A stretch of 64,000 bases of DNA from contig NC_063166.1 in assembly GCF_023159225.1 (NCBI RefSeq), forward strand, positions 80,087,503 through 80,151,502, in the 5' to 3' direction. Every line of letters begins with the position of its first letter. Within the stretch, counting starts at the first letter, position 1. Made by a program: the position numbers and the translations under genes. The notes beneath the pieces were generated by a model. That model ran no database searches. It was not told the DNA's origin and saw only the letters and a program-made list of their open reading frames with translations. Below, in pieces: positions 11,521 to 23,055 of the stretch. Source of the stretch: Perognathus longimembris pacificus. Taxonomy: Eukaryota > Chordata > Mammalia > Rodentia > Heteromyidae.

Positions 11521-12070
11521 CTTGCCTTCCGGTGCCCTCTTCTTCTGCGTGGAGTTCCAGGGAGCTGGCACTGGAGAGGGGCGGGGCTTTCTAGGGAGCC
11601 TCACCCTCTGGCATCATTGGCAGGGAAAGTTTGAAGTGGAGACACCGAGGCGTTCGCAAATTAGCACCTGCAAGAGTAGTGAAATTCCCCTGGAAGGACA
11701 CATTCTAAAGGTCAGGTGGTTTGACCTTCTGGAGTTTACACATGCCAGAAGCCAATTCTCTGTTGCAGCCAGTGAGAGTCTCGCTTTGGCTGGGGCTGGG
11801 GTTCCGCAGGGCCACGAGACTTACAGCTCTAAAATCAGGAAGCTTCTGGATGAACACAGGAGTTGGACACTCACTAGAAACTTGTCTAATGTTCCCAGCC
11901 ACAAAAGCAGAGAGGAAGAGCTTCAAAGGATTACACAGATGAGCCAAACCAACTCCTTGTATTTACAGGGGGCTAAGAGAAAGGAGCCAACTATAATCCT
12001 GAGCCCCACAAGCTCAGCTTCAGGCGGGAGTTGCTTTTGTTGACTGGCAGTCTGCATGTGGAGGCTCCAG
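11521..12070. other. Unique stretch before the SINE composite
   Basis: A 173-codon plus frame (11522-12043) is the longest here. Its translation shows no domain, signal peptide or family pattern that I recognise, and a minus frame overlaps it. I do not call it a gene. Confidence 0.45.
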
Positions 12071-12426
12071 CCAAGTGGTGTTGGTTCATGCTTTTAGTCC
12101 TAAGTACATAAGAGTCCGAGAATGGGAGGATCTAGGTTTGAGGCCAGCCGGAAAGAAAAGTCTGTATGAATCTGTCTGCACAGAAGGAAGTTGGACACGG
12201 CATGTACAGGATCCCAGTAACTGTAGGAAACCTGAACGTAGGTGGGGCATGGCTCAGGTACTCACCCGAGTGGCAAGCAAGACTCAGTCCTAAAATAACT
12301 AGGGGAAAATGGGACTACAGGTATGGCTTCCTGGTAAAGTAGATTCCAAGCAGGTATGAGGCCCTGATTCAGACCCCAGCACTGAGTAAAAACAAAAACA
12401 GGAACAAACAAACAAACAAAAAAACC
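12071..12426 (+). repeat. B1 + ID + ID composite SINE
   Basis: A B1-like unit (12071-12200; GGTTCATGCTTTTAGTCC and GGTTTGAGGCCAGCC) is followed by two degenerate ID units. The first, near 12238-12290, has GGGGCATGGCTCAGGTA. The second, 12308-12392, has GAGGCCCTGATTCAGACCCC and AGCACTGAGTA. An A-rich tail (AAACAAAC type) ends at about 12426. All parts are diverged. Confidence 0.65.
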
Positions 12427-12736
12427 AAGATAAGGAAGGGCTGTATACACAAATTCAATATTTCTACTGCTCCCAAAAAGCAATGGTGCTCCCCGTCTCC
12501 AGCTGGAGCCCCTCACGTGAGGATGACTTCCATGCGATCAGCTTCCCAGTCGTTCTGTGGGCCTCACTGTTCTCAATCTTCCCTCTGCTTTGTACTTCAG
12601 GATAAAGGTTAAGAGTGTTGGCTATGGAGCAGACTCTACTCTCCCTTCGATTGTGTCTTCCCTGTCTGCCCTCGTGGCACCTAAACAAACACTGAGTCTC
12701 AGACTCAGTGGATCTTCAATATCCTCCAGAGATCCA

Positions 12737-13083
12737 GGTGCTAAAGGCTTTGGTTGGCAGCTTGTAGGGCCAATGGGCAGTGGTGGAACCTTTAGGAGGT
12801 GGGACCTAGTGAGAGGAAGTTAGGTCATTGGGGGTGTGTCCTGGAATGGGGCTATTGTCCACTTCCTGCTTCTCTGCTTCCTAGCTACCATGAGGTGAGC
12901 AGTTTTGTCCCACCACATGCTCCCTACCATGATATCTGAGTCAGGACAGCCCCAGGCCGCAAAGCAACAGGGTCGAGTGACAATGACTATAGCCTCTGAA
13001 ACCATGAGCCCACATGAACCCTTCCATCTCGCAGGTTGTTTGAGTATGTTGTCACACTCACGAAAAGCTGACTGGCACACACA
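12737..13083 (+). mobile_element. MaLR-like solo LTR (MST/MLT1 type)
   Basis: About 350 bp with landmarks in the expected order: GGAGGTGGGACCTAGTGAGA, TTAGGTCATTGGGGGTGTG, CTTCCTAGCTACCATGAGG, CCTCTGAAACCATGAGCCC and, at the end, GAAAAGCTGACTGGCACA. The family's polyA region is degraded. No internal retroviral sequence follows, and I could not define a TSD. Non-autonomous MaLR LTRs are related to ERVL. The subfamily name is from memory. Confidence 0.55.
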
Positions 13084-13544
13084 AACTCAGGAATAGCAAA
13101 ATTATTAGCATCATACTGGTAAGTTATCATAGTAAATTCAGCTCACTGGTGTACCTTGAGAAGATATATATAAATAGCTTAACATGGGTCAAGAAACATA
13201 GTAAAGGTTCGTTTAAAGCGCTTTCCTCCTAATTCCTTTATTATCATCAGTTTTACAGAAAAATAAAATGAGGGATTTCCTGTGAGAAACTTAATATGCA
13301 AACACATAATACATAAGTAAAAGCTACGGAAATAAAACAATAATAGAAGAGTATTATTTGCACTAAGAAAAGTATTTTGATATCTATTGAAAGCAAATAT
13401 TGAAGCAATTCCAGATCTGTGCAATTAGTAGGGCCATCGGGCCATTCCACAGAAAACAGACCATTTTCCCCACCTTCCTTTTCCGCCTTCTTTACTAGAC
13501 AATCTCTCTCCCAATTTAGCCAAACTTTTGTATTTTAAGTTTGT

Positions 13545-13662
13545 TTTTTTAAAAGATAAGGTCTCACTCTCCTTTTCTTAGCCTAGCCTTGAAGTGTGAT
13601 CCTCCTGTCTCACTTTCTAAGTAGCTTGGATACTGGCCTGTGCTGCCATGCTTGGCTCTGAG
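13545..13662 (-). repeat. B1-like SINE, antisense
   Basis: The antisense blocks AAGGTCTCACTCTCC, TAGCCTAGCCTTGAAGTG, GATCCTCCTGTCTCAC and TAAGTAGCTTGGATACTGG follow the reversed B1/7SL order. It abuts a LINE-1 3' end in the same orientation. Confidence 0.65.
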
Positions 13663-13679
13663 CATCCCATTATATATAT

Positions 13680-13795
13680 AAATAATTTTTGGTGGTTGTA
13701 CAAAGGGGTTTCAATTCAACATGTCAGTTGTGAGTAAAGTGTTCTGTGATCAGTGATGCCCCTTTTATTGTCTTTCCCCTCCTCTCCCAACAGAG
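13680..13795 (-). repeat. LINE-1 3' end, antisense
   Basis: GGTTGTACAAAGGGGTTTCA, then AACATGTCAGTTG, GTGATCAGTGATGCCCC and CCCCTCCTCTCCC is the reverse complement of the block order at 3.35 and 62.0 kb. Confidence 0.55.
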
Positions 13796-14348
13796 CATGC
13801 CATTCTGGATGTACAGACAATCCTGGGTTACTCTCTGTGTTACCAAATCTCCTAACACCATGTAGAGGTCAGCAAATCTATACGTCGCATGCAAAGGAAA
13901 TTCCTTTGTAATAGAATCTGTTTCCTCAAGATTTCCTCCTGCTGAAGCAATTTTATCCTATAGTCATCTTGTGTCACTGGGGGATTTTAACACCAGGCAA
14001 AAATGGTATAATATTAATACCTTGGATTTGCACATCGCTTTTCTCCTCAACAGCTCAAAGACAGCATATAGGTTTTGAAGAAAAGGCATTTGATATTAAT
14101 GAAGAAGGTTGTTATGTCACAGGAAACAACTGTTTACTTTTTTTTCTCTTACAATTTCCCCTTTTAAAGTAGACTACAGTAACACCGCCTACTCAGAGTT
14201 ATTTGTTCTAAAGAGTTCCTTGGGAGTGCTGTAATTTGATGCAAAGTATTTTTGATTCTGAGTCATCAGGACCTGGCTTTGAATATCTAAATGGTCCAGG
14301 AAGCTGTCTTATCTGGAACGCACAAAATGCATGTACTTTTTCATTATT

Positions 14349-14492
14349 GTAATTTTACCATCTTTAAGTAATTGTACCAGGGGTTACAAGTCAACATTTC
14401 AGTTTAAAAGTACAATGCTCATAGTCATCATCACCCCTTCCATCATTTTCCGCCATCTCTCCCAATCCCACCCATTCCCTTAATTTTCCTAG
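14349..14492 (-). repeat. LINE-1 3' end, antisense
   Basis: Same family and orientation as the copy at 13.7 kb: AATTGTACCAGGGGTTACAA, then TCAACATTTCAG, TCATCACCCCTTCC and CTCTCCCAATCCCACCC. It runs directly into a CA microsatellite. Confidence 0.6.
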
Positions 14493-14498
14493 TCTCAT

Positions 14499-14501
<3 letters not shown>

Positions 14502-14553
<52 letters not shown>
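14502..14553 (+). repeat. (CA)n microsatellite
   Basis: About 26 uninterrupted CA units. The 74-codon minus frame across it is a run of valine and cysteine from the repeat. Confidence 0.95.
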
Positions 14554-14562
<9 letters not shown>

Positions 14563-14929
14563 GTGATTGAGTTCTCCAAAAATGCATGCTTATGAAGTGA
14601 GTTTAATAAAGACACCGTTCACACCGTTGTGGGTAGGAGTCATGGAGCAGAGATGATAATGGCTAAGTGCATGATGGGACAAAGAGAGGAAGAAGTGACA
14701 GGTCTCAGGAGACAGAGGCTGGGTTGAGAGGGCCAGCTGGTTAAAATAGTACACGGAGAACTCACCGTTCTCCGTACCGTGAGGAAGGTACACTGAGCTC
14801 GTTCTTTTATCCTTCCCTTGTTGACTTCCCACCATCCAGACCCAATGGAAGCACGGAACAGAGAAGGCCAGCTTAGCCTCCTTGATCTTAGAGAACAGGG
14901 AGGTGGAGAAGACAGAGATCTAACTCCAA

Positions 14930-15040
14930 GCAGGCCTCTGACCTTCATTGGGACTCCGTTTCCTTCTTGGTGAGGTAAAAAATACATTGCAGACAATGTA
15001 AGTCATCACCTGGCACATCTCCCACGTAGTAGGTCCTTTT
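14930..15040 (+). repeat. Possible MIR/L2 sense fragment
   Basis: CACCTGGCACATCTCCCACG followed by TAGTAGGTCC resembles the 'cctggcacatagtagg' terminus shared by MIR and L2, preceded by a TTCCTTCTTGGTGAGG block. Weak. Confidence 0.35.
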
Positions 15041-16780
15041 GTTTCCTCAGTAGGGCAGGTGAGCTGGCGAGGGCTTAGAAAGCTTTCTCAAGTCCTGTGA
15101 AAATATTTGGGTCCTAAAAATGCAAATCATAATTCAAGGTAGGCTCATCCTACTAGTGAGATCCTTATTCTGTTTTAGATGAAGCACGGTAGCATGAGAA
15201 CAAGCGCTACTGTAATTTGCTCCTGTTTAGTTCCATGTGAGTTTATTTAGAGTTGGGCATGTTTGGCCTGTCTCCCTGGTCCTTTAAAGGTTCTCATCGC
15301 TATCCTGTGTGTTGGCGTTCCTAGGGGTGATCATGCTTAAACGGCTCTTGGTACAGTATCATCTGAAAGCTGCCAAATGAATAAGACCATCAACTATTAG
15401 ACCCGCCAGGGATCCAGGCAAGTGTACTGACTTAGAAGAAAAAATTAAAACCTGGTAGCATGTAAGTTCCACTCAGTCTCATGACCCTTTTCGCCTATCA
15501 ACTTGAATTTTGTAAAGAATTTTTGACTACAAGTGATAAAGTCTTTAAAACAATTGTCGGCTTAGGATACTTTGTTGATTCAGAAATCCACCACCTGCCT
15601 TCTATTATACAAGCTACTTCTCAGAAATTAAGATCTTAAGCAGAGACATCTTAAGCAGAGACATCTTTTTTTAAACAGAGACATCTTAGTCTTGCTGAAA
15701 CCAAGCAGTGGCCAGACACCCCACTGTCAGTAGATTTCACGGAGATGCTGAATTTCCAGCGTCTAAAGGATGTGTGGTCTCTCCGACATGGCCTGGGCAG
15801 GTGCCTGGGGTGAACTCCATCAGCTCCAAGCTGAAAGCAGACCCCACGCTCTGGGGTCCACGCAGGCCTCACCCGGGCTGGCATTGCTCCTGCCAGCTCC
15901 GGAGCCCCAGCTCACAGCTTCTGGATCTGTGGAGCCCCCTGTGGGAGGGAAGAGAGATGACAGGCCGATTTTCAAAGCAATCATGGGGCCCTCTGTCCAG
16001 AGTCAATTAGCAAATCAAATTGTTCATTGGCTCAAGTGCAAGCTGGAGTTCTGGTTGGTTATGGGTGAGCCAACAGCAATATCACAGCAAAGAAAAAGGG
16101 ACAATCGGTCCCATTGTGTAGTAAATGAAGAGTGACAGGTTAGCCTGGGTCTCCTAGGACAGGAGAGAAAGGGAAGGAGAAAGGGAATCCTTGGCCACAG
16201 AAATTTTAGGAAGTATCCTGTCCAAAAATGACCTGCCTCCACAGGAAGGGGCAGGGCTCCTGGTATTTAGTCTCAAACATCTGGCGTTTCAACCTCATCT
16301 TAACTTGGCAGTCCAACTCAGAGTAGCAGGATGAACTGCATAGACACATACTCTCCCAACACAGCGATTTTCAGCAAAGAGAGCTTCCACATTTTACCTA
16401 GGGAGGCACCAGCCCAAGGGCCTGAAAGAAAACAGTGCGTCATTTTGTTTGCATGGACGACCCCTAGATGGAAAGACAATCTACGTGGCCCTTCCTTAGG
16501 CTCTTTGATCCAAGGACCTAGCCTCTGTGTAAACAGTATTTCAATATTAATGTTTAGAAACACAGACCGCGCAGGCTTGCACGTAACGGATGAGTCTACG
16601 GAGGGTATTCACGGCCTTCCCTTCCTCATCCTAAATCTCCCCCTCCGATGAAGGTTCACAGTCTAATCGATCTCACCATTTGAAGGGCCTTTCCTTGAGT
16701 TTACTACAGTCTGCATTTACCAGGCTCACTGTTCAGAGACCCGTGAGAGGTAGGAAGCCCCCCGCCCCCACCCACCCCCG
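15041..16780. other. Unique stretch with a small tandem repeat
   Basis: A 15-bp unit (CTTAAGCAGAGACAT) occurs twice in tandem from 15635, with a third degenerate copy broken by a T run (to 15687). An AT-rich patch near 16005-16035 (CAATTAGCAAATCAAATTG) resembles the CNE candidates. No gene recognised; frames up to 121 codons are unassignable. Confidence 0.45.
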
Positions 16781-16784
16781 AACA

Positions 16785-16945
16785 TGAGTCAATTAGACAA
16801 GCTATTGTTTCTGATTAAGATATCACATCCCCGAGAATAATAGCAATTAGAGTCGGAACGGGTGCCCTGTGGGTCGCCTGGGCCATTTCCCTGCTAGCCC
16901 ACAAGCATGTTTTACATTACACTGTAGTTTTAGGCCATTTTCCTG
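16785..16945. promoter_or_regulatory. Candidate conserved non-coding element D
   Basis: Two CAATTAG homeodomain-type cores (near 16789 and 16844) flank a SOX-like CTATTGTTT and GATTAAGATATC. It is repeat-free and bounded downstream by a 16-base T run (16953-16968). Enhancer function is inferred from motif clustering only. Confidence 0.35.
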
Positions 16946-17180
16946 AAGCTAGTTTTTTTTTTTTTTTTAAATCCCCCACACCAGCCAGTGTTAATTATAC
17001 ACCCATCATACACGCTCACCACCACTTAATCCTCCACTTAGCATGGCCGGTTCTCATCACTAGGTATTGACTGAGGGCTTTGTGATAGTATCATCTCATC
17101 TAAACAGACTGCATGATTGCTTAAGGGCTTGATGCTTCTTTTATTGAGCCAAGTAAGGGAACGTAAGTATTTGTCTTGGC

Positions 17181-17207
17181 TTTTTTTGTTTGTTTGTTTG
17201 TTTTGTT
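17181..17207 (+). repeat. (TTTG)n short repeat
   Basis: A T run followed by three to four TTTG units, seen directly. Confidence 0.75.
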
Positions 17208-17689
17208 GGTATATTTTTGTTTTTGCAGGGAGTTGAAGGTTGGTGTGTAGATCAATGTATTTGCCAGGGTTCCTAAGTTTCATAATGCCTTGTAGCATGG
17301 TAGATCATTTCCTTATTAGAAGCTTTAAGAAAAGAATAAACGGGGCGCATCCATAGCCGGGTGTGTCAGGGTGGCTTTGGAACTGCAGAAAAAGCCACGG
17401 TCTGCGGAATGGAGCCCAGATCTGTCAGGGGCTCTCCTCTGAGCCAGCCCTCCATTGTACACGGCCAGAAGCCCTGACTGTGGTTATTGTAAGGTAATGA
17501 CCATAAACGACCGCCTTCTCCGCGCTCAAAGTGCAGGCTCAGTCCTGCCTGTGGTGGTCCAGACGTAAGGACAGTACGGCACCCCGCTGCAGTGAAGAAA
17601 GGGGGTCAGAAAGGCGGCACGTGAGGTCAATGTGCTATCAAGTCAGGGTGGTAAGTAATCATTTTGCTTTTGTAACTTTGTTCCCCCGC

Positions 17690-17866
17690 AGTGCTGGTGA
17701 TAGAATCCAGGGCCTTGTGACGGCTCAGCAAGCTCCCCACCAGTGAGCTCCACCCTTCAGTTCTTGAGGTTCCGTATGTAGCTCAGGCGCGCTTCAGACT
17801 TTCAATCCTCCTGCCTCAGCCTCCCAAAGCATGGGATTTGGGGCATGTTCCACCCTGCCTGGCTTG
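17690..17866 (-). repeat. B1-ID composite SINE, antisense
   Basis: An antisense ID part (CAGTGCTGGTGATAGAATCC, AGGGCCTTGTGACGGC) precedes an antisense B1 part (GTAGCTCAGGCGCGCTTCAG, ATCCTCCTGCCTCAGCCTCC, CACCCTGCCTGGCTTG). On the minus strand the order is B1 then ID. Confidence 0.7.
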
Positions 17867-17869
17867 TAT

Positions 17870-18062
17870 TTATAAACATTTTTATTAATTAAATTTAAGT
17901 TGTCCAATATTAAGTGACTTTATTAAATTAAATTAATATTTTTACTGAGCTTAATTAAGAGTTGTACAAATATATTCATATATATTTATATAACATATGG
18001 TCTCAGGCAATAATTATATAAATCAATAAATATCCAACTGGTTGGATTTAATTAACGAGGTT
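17870..18062. other. Extremely AT-rich stretch
   Basis: Dominated by ATTAA, TTTATA and TATATA steps with few G or C residues. Could be a decayed LINE tail (AGTTGTACAAATATATTC recalls the LINE-1 3' ends) or a matrix-attachment-like region. Neither can be shown from sequence alone. Confidence 0.5.
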
Positions 18063-18281
18063 TAGTCAGCCCGTTAGTGGATTACAATTTTGTTTTAATA
18101 CTAAAATTTTGATAAATATTGAATTCTTCGTTGCCATCTTCTGTTCTTTTTTTATAAACATTGATGTACAAAGAGCCTTGAAATCTCTGCGACGTAGGTC
18201 GTGGTGTGAGTGGAAAATGGTGCTCTGACTCTTTCGTTTCCATCTGAGATTTTCTAGGCCTGTACATGATACCAAGCCACC

Positions 18282-18350
18282 TTCCCCCCCCCCAATTTTT
18301 TTATTGTTATTATAAAGGTGATATACAGAGTGAACCACAAGTTTTATTAC
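18282..18350 (-). repeat. LINE-1 3' terminus, antisense
   Basis: TTTTTATTGTTATTATAAAG, GTGATATACAGAGTGAAC and CACAAGTTTTATTAC mirror the plus-strand end seen at 45.5 kb (CATCACCTTTATAATAAC). Only the last 70 bp are present. A C run (18283-18293) sits at its edge. Confidence 0.55.
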
Positions 18351-18737
18351 GTATTTTATTTGCTGAAATCATCTTATATAAGCCAACTTCAGTGTGACTT
18401 AGTATATAAATTGTGGTTTGGATGGTATCCTTCATTTTGGTGTTTTATATCACTTGACAAATAATGGGAACATAGTCTTCATTTTAAATGTAAAGAAATA
18501 CAGTCAGGAATAAAATGGGGAGACGGCCACTCTTGTAATGGCCATACCGTCTACCTCACTCTGACCAACTCTTGCCAGTATTTTTTGTGCCTATTTTTCA
18601 CACTGATAGGATAAATATTTAAGTAACATAAGTGTAATACAAGCTTTTAGCACAAAAATGGTATGACACTACACATATTGCACCATAGTTGTTTTTCTTA
18701 CTTAATAGAGAATAACATCAATGGACAATTCCAAGCC

Positions 18738-18925
18738 TATCAAGTGCTAGATACTATTTGAAGCCCTTTGTGTCCTATTAATTCATTTAATCTTCCTGAC
18801 TATTTTTTTTCCAAATAAGTACATTCTTACTCTTCTTTCACACACATTAAACAGTCTGAGAAGTTAAATAAATTGCTCAAGGACATAGATATTAAAAGGA
18901 TGAAGCTGAATTTAATGATACCTTA
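18738..18925 (-). repeat. MIR SINE, antisense
   Basis: Antisense MIR landmarks in order: CAAGTGCTAGATACTATTTG, AATTCATTTAATCTTCCTGA, GTCTGAGAAGTTAAATAAAT and TTGCTCAAGGACATAG. Nearly the full core is represented. Confidence 0.6.
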
Positions 18926-18929
18926 GAGT

Positions 18930-20035
18930 ACTTGCAATACTAGAGAATAGCAATGCAAGTCCTTACTATTAACAGGTGAGTAGTATTTCTCATTTGCTAA
19001 ATGGATCTCCTGCAATGAACATTTAGACTGTTTTGCTACTTTTTCCTATTCAAAACACTGCTGCAGTGACCATTTTAGGCACACATAGCTTAGAAGACAT
19101 AGAAGGGCAAACACTTCTGGTTACAAGTACTGGAAGTAGAATTTTTGTTAAAGGCCAGTGGATTTAAACGTCAGTTGCCAGAACGGAGCTATTCTCGGTA
19201 GAAATTGCTCACATGTTCTTCCCATTCCAGAAGCCCTGTTTTAAACTACGGAGCTGTTCTTGGTGTGCCCAGTCTTCTCCCATGGGGAGCCTGGGTTCTC
19301 AGTATAACAACTGCTCACACGGAGACCATTAGAGCGACACCTGCATGATTTCTGGCCACTCATGGCTTCTAGGTGTGAGTCAAGAGAAACCAAGAGCCAT
19401 GTAGAACCGTGTGTGCTTTTGCACTGAGGTGCCTATCCACATGTCCTTCTTGTTTGGTTATTTTCCATCGTGTATATGCGTCAGTTAGTTGCACAAGGAA
19501 GTTTCCGTTCAGTATGCCCAGGAATGCATGCTGTACCTTGGTCAGACACATCCCCTCCATCGCTCGCCCTCATCATTCTTCCCAACCGGCCTCCTCTCAC
19601 CGGGTTCATCGCTCCATTTTCACACAGTTGCAGAGAGCAGCTTTTAGGAGAGTCCATGTAGCCACATGCCTCTCTTTTAGCCTGGAGAGCGTTTGCCCTG
19701 CGCACGGCCTCTTGGCGTTATAATAATTAAGCCTGTGGTTTTCACCTGGGAGTGAGTCAGGAAACTTGGGCAATGTCTTGAGATCTCTTTGGCTGTCACC
19801 ACTGAGTGATGGGCAGAGTGAATGCTGCTGGTGTTCAGGAGGCACAAGTTACCACCCCCTACACACATACAATGCACATGACATCTATTCACCCCAGCAA
19901 AGAATTATCCAGTGCAAATGTCAACGGGCTTAGGGTGGAGAAAAGCTCCAATTCAATTATCACACTCTCTTTGATACTGTTAACAAACCACCCAATGCCC
20001 CGAGCCCCTCCTCTGGCCTCCCACAGGTTCCAGGC
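18930..20035. other. Unique non-coding stretch
   Basis: Several overlapping open frames lie on both strands between 19369 and 19892 (up to 104 codons) with no recognised product. No repeat identified. Confidence 0.4.
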
Positions 20036-20039
20036 ATGT

Positions 20040-20206
20040 TCTTTTCACTGTGCCGTGCTGTAATTGCTTGCTTTCACAGCTATCCTCCTTACATTTGACC
20101 TACCTGAAGATTGGTACTGTCTCATTTATAGTTGTATTCTCACCTGTAGCTCCATTTCATAACATTGCTTGCTATATATTGGAGCTTAATAAATATTTTC
20201 CCGAGG
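20040..20206 (+). repeat. L2 LINE 3' end, sense
   Basis: Ends with TATATTGGAGCTTAATAAAT, the L2 terminus type ('gtaggcgctcaataaat'), preceded by GGTACTGTCTCATTTATAG and a GTATTCTCACCTGTAG block, which correspond to 'ggactttgtctg' and 'gtatccccag'. Confidence 0.5.
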
Positions 20207-20369
20207 GGCCAAAAAGGAGCGATAAAGGAAAGGAGGGAAGAAGAGAACAAGTAAAACACCGAAAGAAGAGAATGAAGTGAACACATAAACACATGCAGAA
20301 ACTTCCTGGGCAGCACATGCGGAAGCAAAACTTTAGGAGAAATACCATAAACCTAGATCTGATTCCTTC

Positions 20370-20650
20370 ATTGTATACATGCTTGAGCCCCTTCTGTGTT
20401 TTAGACCTTGCAATTGGATCTGAGTGTGGTGACTCCAATAGTCGTTGTCCCACTGTTTACAGAGCTTATTTCTTGAGTGAGATGGGTGATAGACAAAGTA
20501 AATGAATGAGTCAAGATATAAAGTAGAACCAACCTCATGTTGGAAGGAAAGGGTGAGGATGGCCTCTCTGAAGGGGTGAGGGAGGTATGTGGAATTACAG
20601 TCCTTACTGTATGAAGAGATCAGCGTTCTGGACAGTGTAAGGAATCAAGA
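20370..20650 (-). repeat. L2 LINE 3' region, antisense
   Basis: Antisense L2 order: CTTGAGCCCCTTCTGTGTTT, then AGACAAAGTAAATGAATGAG, then AGGATGGCCTCTCTGAAGGG and AGCGTTCTGGACAGTG. It faces the sense L2 fragment 165 bp upstream. Confidence 0.5.
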
Positions 20651-21640
20651 CTCCAAGCATGAAGCCAATAAGAGGAATTTCAAAATGGCAGCCTTGGGTT
20701 AATAGCGCTGCTTACTCATAAGACCTAAGGCCCAGAGGGTTCACCAAATGTGACATTGGCTTTCCACATGAGGCGGGAAAGAACATCAAAGGCACCATGG
20801 CAAGAATGGAGAAGAGCCTTCCCACAAGCTTCTCATCCTTGCCTCCTATCTCTCCTTCAACACTGACACGCAGTCATCATGAACTTCCTGGGGAGTCTCC
20901 CTCGAAGACACCCATTCAGTCTTCATTATCTCTTGTAACACCTTCATGGCTGGTTTTGGTTCTCACCCGTGGCCACATCGTCAATCGCGTGGGGAGCGTT
21001 CACTGAAGTAAGATTCTCAGGCTTTGCTTCAGACCGATTCAGTCGGCACCTCTGGAGCTGGGCTATGGTGATTATGAGATTCTCGAACCTTCATGGGTTA
21101 TGATATCATGATGCTCTGCCATATCTCTGTTGTGTTGATAGGAGAACAAACTCTTAAAACTCCAGTCATTTCTTCTCCATATGGGAAGCTTCCATTCCCA
21201 AAGCCTATGCCTATTGTCCTTTTGCTTAGATTTGCTCTAGTTTCCTTACAGCAAAGCCTTCTGTTCTAGCAATTTCCAGCAATCCAGATACCCTCACATG
21301 CTACTGCTCGGCCCATCCTCTTCCCTTGAACTCGAGAATTCATGTGCCTTCCACTGCCTCCATCCTATTACTTAGGCTTCATGACCCAACTCGAGAATCT
21401 TCTCTTCAAATGCAAACAAGCGCTGGTATTCCTTTCTTTAGATCTCATGAAAACTGAATGTGACAGATATCAATGTAAACACACACAGACTTTGGGTGCA
21501 AACATATTGATTCATTTTCCTTCAGCTAAAATAAAATTTCCACTCAATGGTTCTTATGTCTACCAATGGCTGGATGTCATGTCATGTCATCTTTTAAATT
21601 ACTTTCTGGTTAGATCGCAGAAATACCCAGGATTTCGTTC
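20651..21640. other. Unique stretch before the LINE-1
   Basis: No gene recognised. The 111-codon frame at 21342-21677 runs into the LINE-1 T-tail and is not a real gene. Confidence 0.4.
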
Positions 21641-21655
21641 CCATCCCTTCTTTTC
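21641..21655 (+). other. LINE-1 target-site duplication, left copy
   Basis: CCATCCCTTCTTTTC, identical to 23056-23070. Direct repeats flanking the element mark the insertion boundaries. Confidence 0.9.
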
Positions 21656-23055
21656 TTTTTTTTTTAACTTTTATTAATTGAACATAAATTTTTTTACAAG
21701 GTGTTGTGCAAAGAGGGTGCAGTTACATAGTAGGGCAGTGTGTACATTTCTTGTGATATCTTACAACCTGTTTTTCCATCCCTTGTCTAGGTCAGGTAGA
21801 CACATATGCAATATACAATGTATCAAGAACATATGCAGTGTTCACAGACTTGGTCTCTACTGTCTCTCCGTCTCCCTTTGTTAACAGTCATATATCAGGG
21901 AGATCATGCCCCTTTGTTTTCTGTGTTCTAGGCTTGTCTCACTCAACATTATTTGTTCGAGTTCTGTCCATTTCCCTGTGAATAACAATATTTCACCATT
22001 CCTAATCGCTATGTAGTATTCCATTGTGTATAAGTACAATATTTTTTGGATCCATTCGTCTGTGGAGGGGCATCTGGGTTGTTTCCATATTTTGGCTATT
22101 GTGAATTGTGCCGTGATAAACATGGAAGTACAAATGTCTTTTTGATATCTTGGGTTTTGCTGTTTAGGATAGATGCCTAGGAGTGGTATGGTTGGGTCAT
22201 AGGGTAGGTCTATATTGAGCTTTTTGAGAAACCTCCATACTGTTCTCCAAAGTGGTTGTACTAATTTGCACTCCCACCAACAATGGAGAAGGGTTCCTCT
22301 TTCCCCACAGCCCCTCCAGCATTTGTTGTTTCCTGAGTTCAGAGTATAGGCCATTCTAACTGGGGTGAGGTGGTATCTCAGGGTTGTTTTTATTTGCATT
22401 TCCTTTACTAGCAGGGATGTTGAGCATTTCCTCATGTGTTTCTTTGCCATTTTTATATCTTCTCTCTCTTTAGCTCTTTTGCCCATTTCCTAATAGGTTT
22501 ATTGGGCTTGGAGGGGCTTAGTTTTTTGAGTTCTCTGTAGATGACCGATATCAGGCCTTTGTCTGTTGCTGTGCTGGTAAATATCCTTTCCCATATCGTT
22601 GGCTGTCTTTCTATTTTGGTGGCTATGACCTTAGCTGTGCAGAAACTTTTTAATTTGTAGTAGTCCCATTTGTTGAGTCTTTCCCCTCTTTGTTGTGCCC
22701 CTGGGACTCTATTCAGGAAGTTCCTTCCTGTGCCTATAAGTTCTAGTGTCTTTCGTACTCTGTCCTTCAGTAGTTTCAAGGATTCAGGTCTGATGTTGAG
22801 GTCCTTGATCCATTTTGAGTTGATCTTGGTGCATGGTGATAGGCTTGGGTCTACTTTGAGTTTTCTGCATATGGCTTCCCAGTTCTCCCAGCACCAGTAG
22901 TTGAAGAGGCTATGTTTATTCCATTGTATGTCTTTAGCTCCTTTGTCGAATATCAGTTGGCTGTAAGAGTGCGGTTTTATTTCTGGGTCTTCGATTCTAA
23001 TCCACTGGTCTTCCGATCTGTTTTTATACCAATACCATGCTGTTTTTGTTATGAT
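21656..23055 (-). mobile_element. 5'-truncated LINE-1 (1.4 kb)
   Basis: On the minus strand this holds the C-terminal part of ORF2, a 3' UTR of about 225 bp and an A tail of ten (T10 at 21656-21665). It is flanked by a perfect 15-bp TSD (CCATCCCTTCTTTTC). On the element strand the cut site reads AATT/GAAAAG, close to the LINE-1 endonuclease preference TT/AAAA. Truncation within ORF2 is typical of incomplete reverse transcription. The clean TSD and high coding quality suggest a fairly recent insertion. Confidence 0.95.
21881..23055 (-). pseudogene. LINE-1 ORF2 C-terminal fragment, frameshifted
   Basis: ORF2 encodes endonuclease and reverse transcriptase; only the region after the reverse transcriptase remains. 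Recognisable marks are [49 protein letters not shown] and [10 protein letters not shown]. They include the C-terminal cysteine-rich region (C and H of the [15 protein letters not shown] segment). The first part is read in one frame to about 22453 and the rest in another from about 22486, so a small indel lies between. The stop is TAA at 21881-21883. The Met at 23118 lies in flanking DNA and is not a real start. The fragment cannot mobilise on its own. Confidence 0.9.

Noticed and set aside
11522..12043. 173-codon plus-strand open frame
   Set aside because: No recognised domain, overlaps minus frames, and ends next to a SINE.
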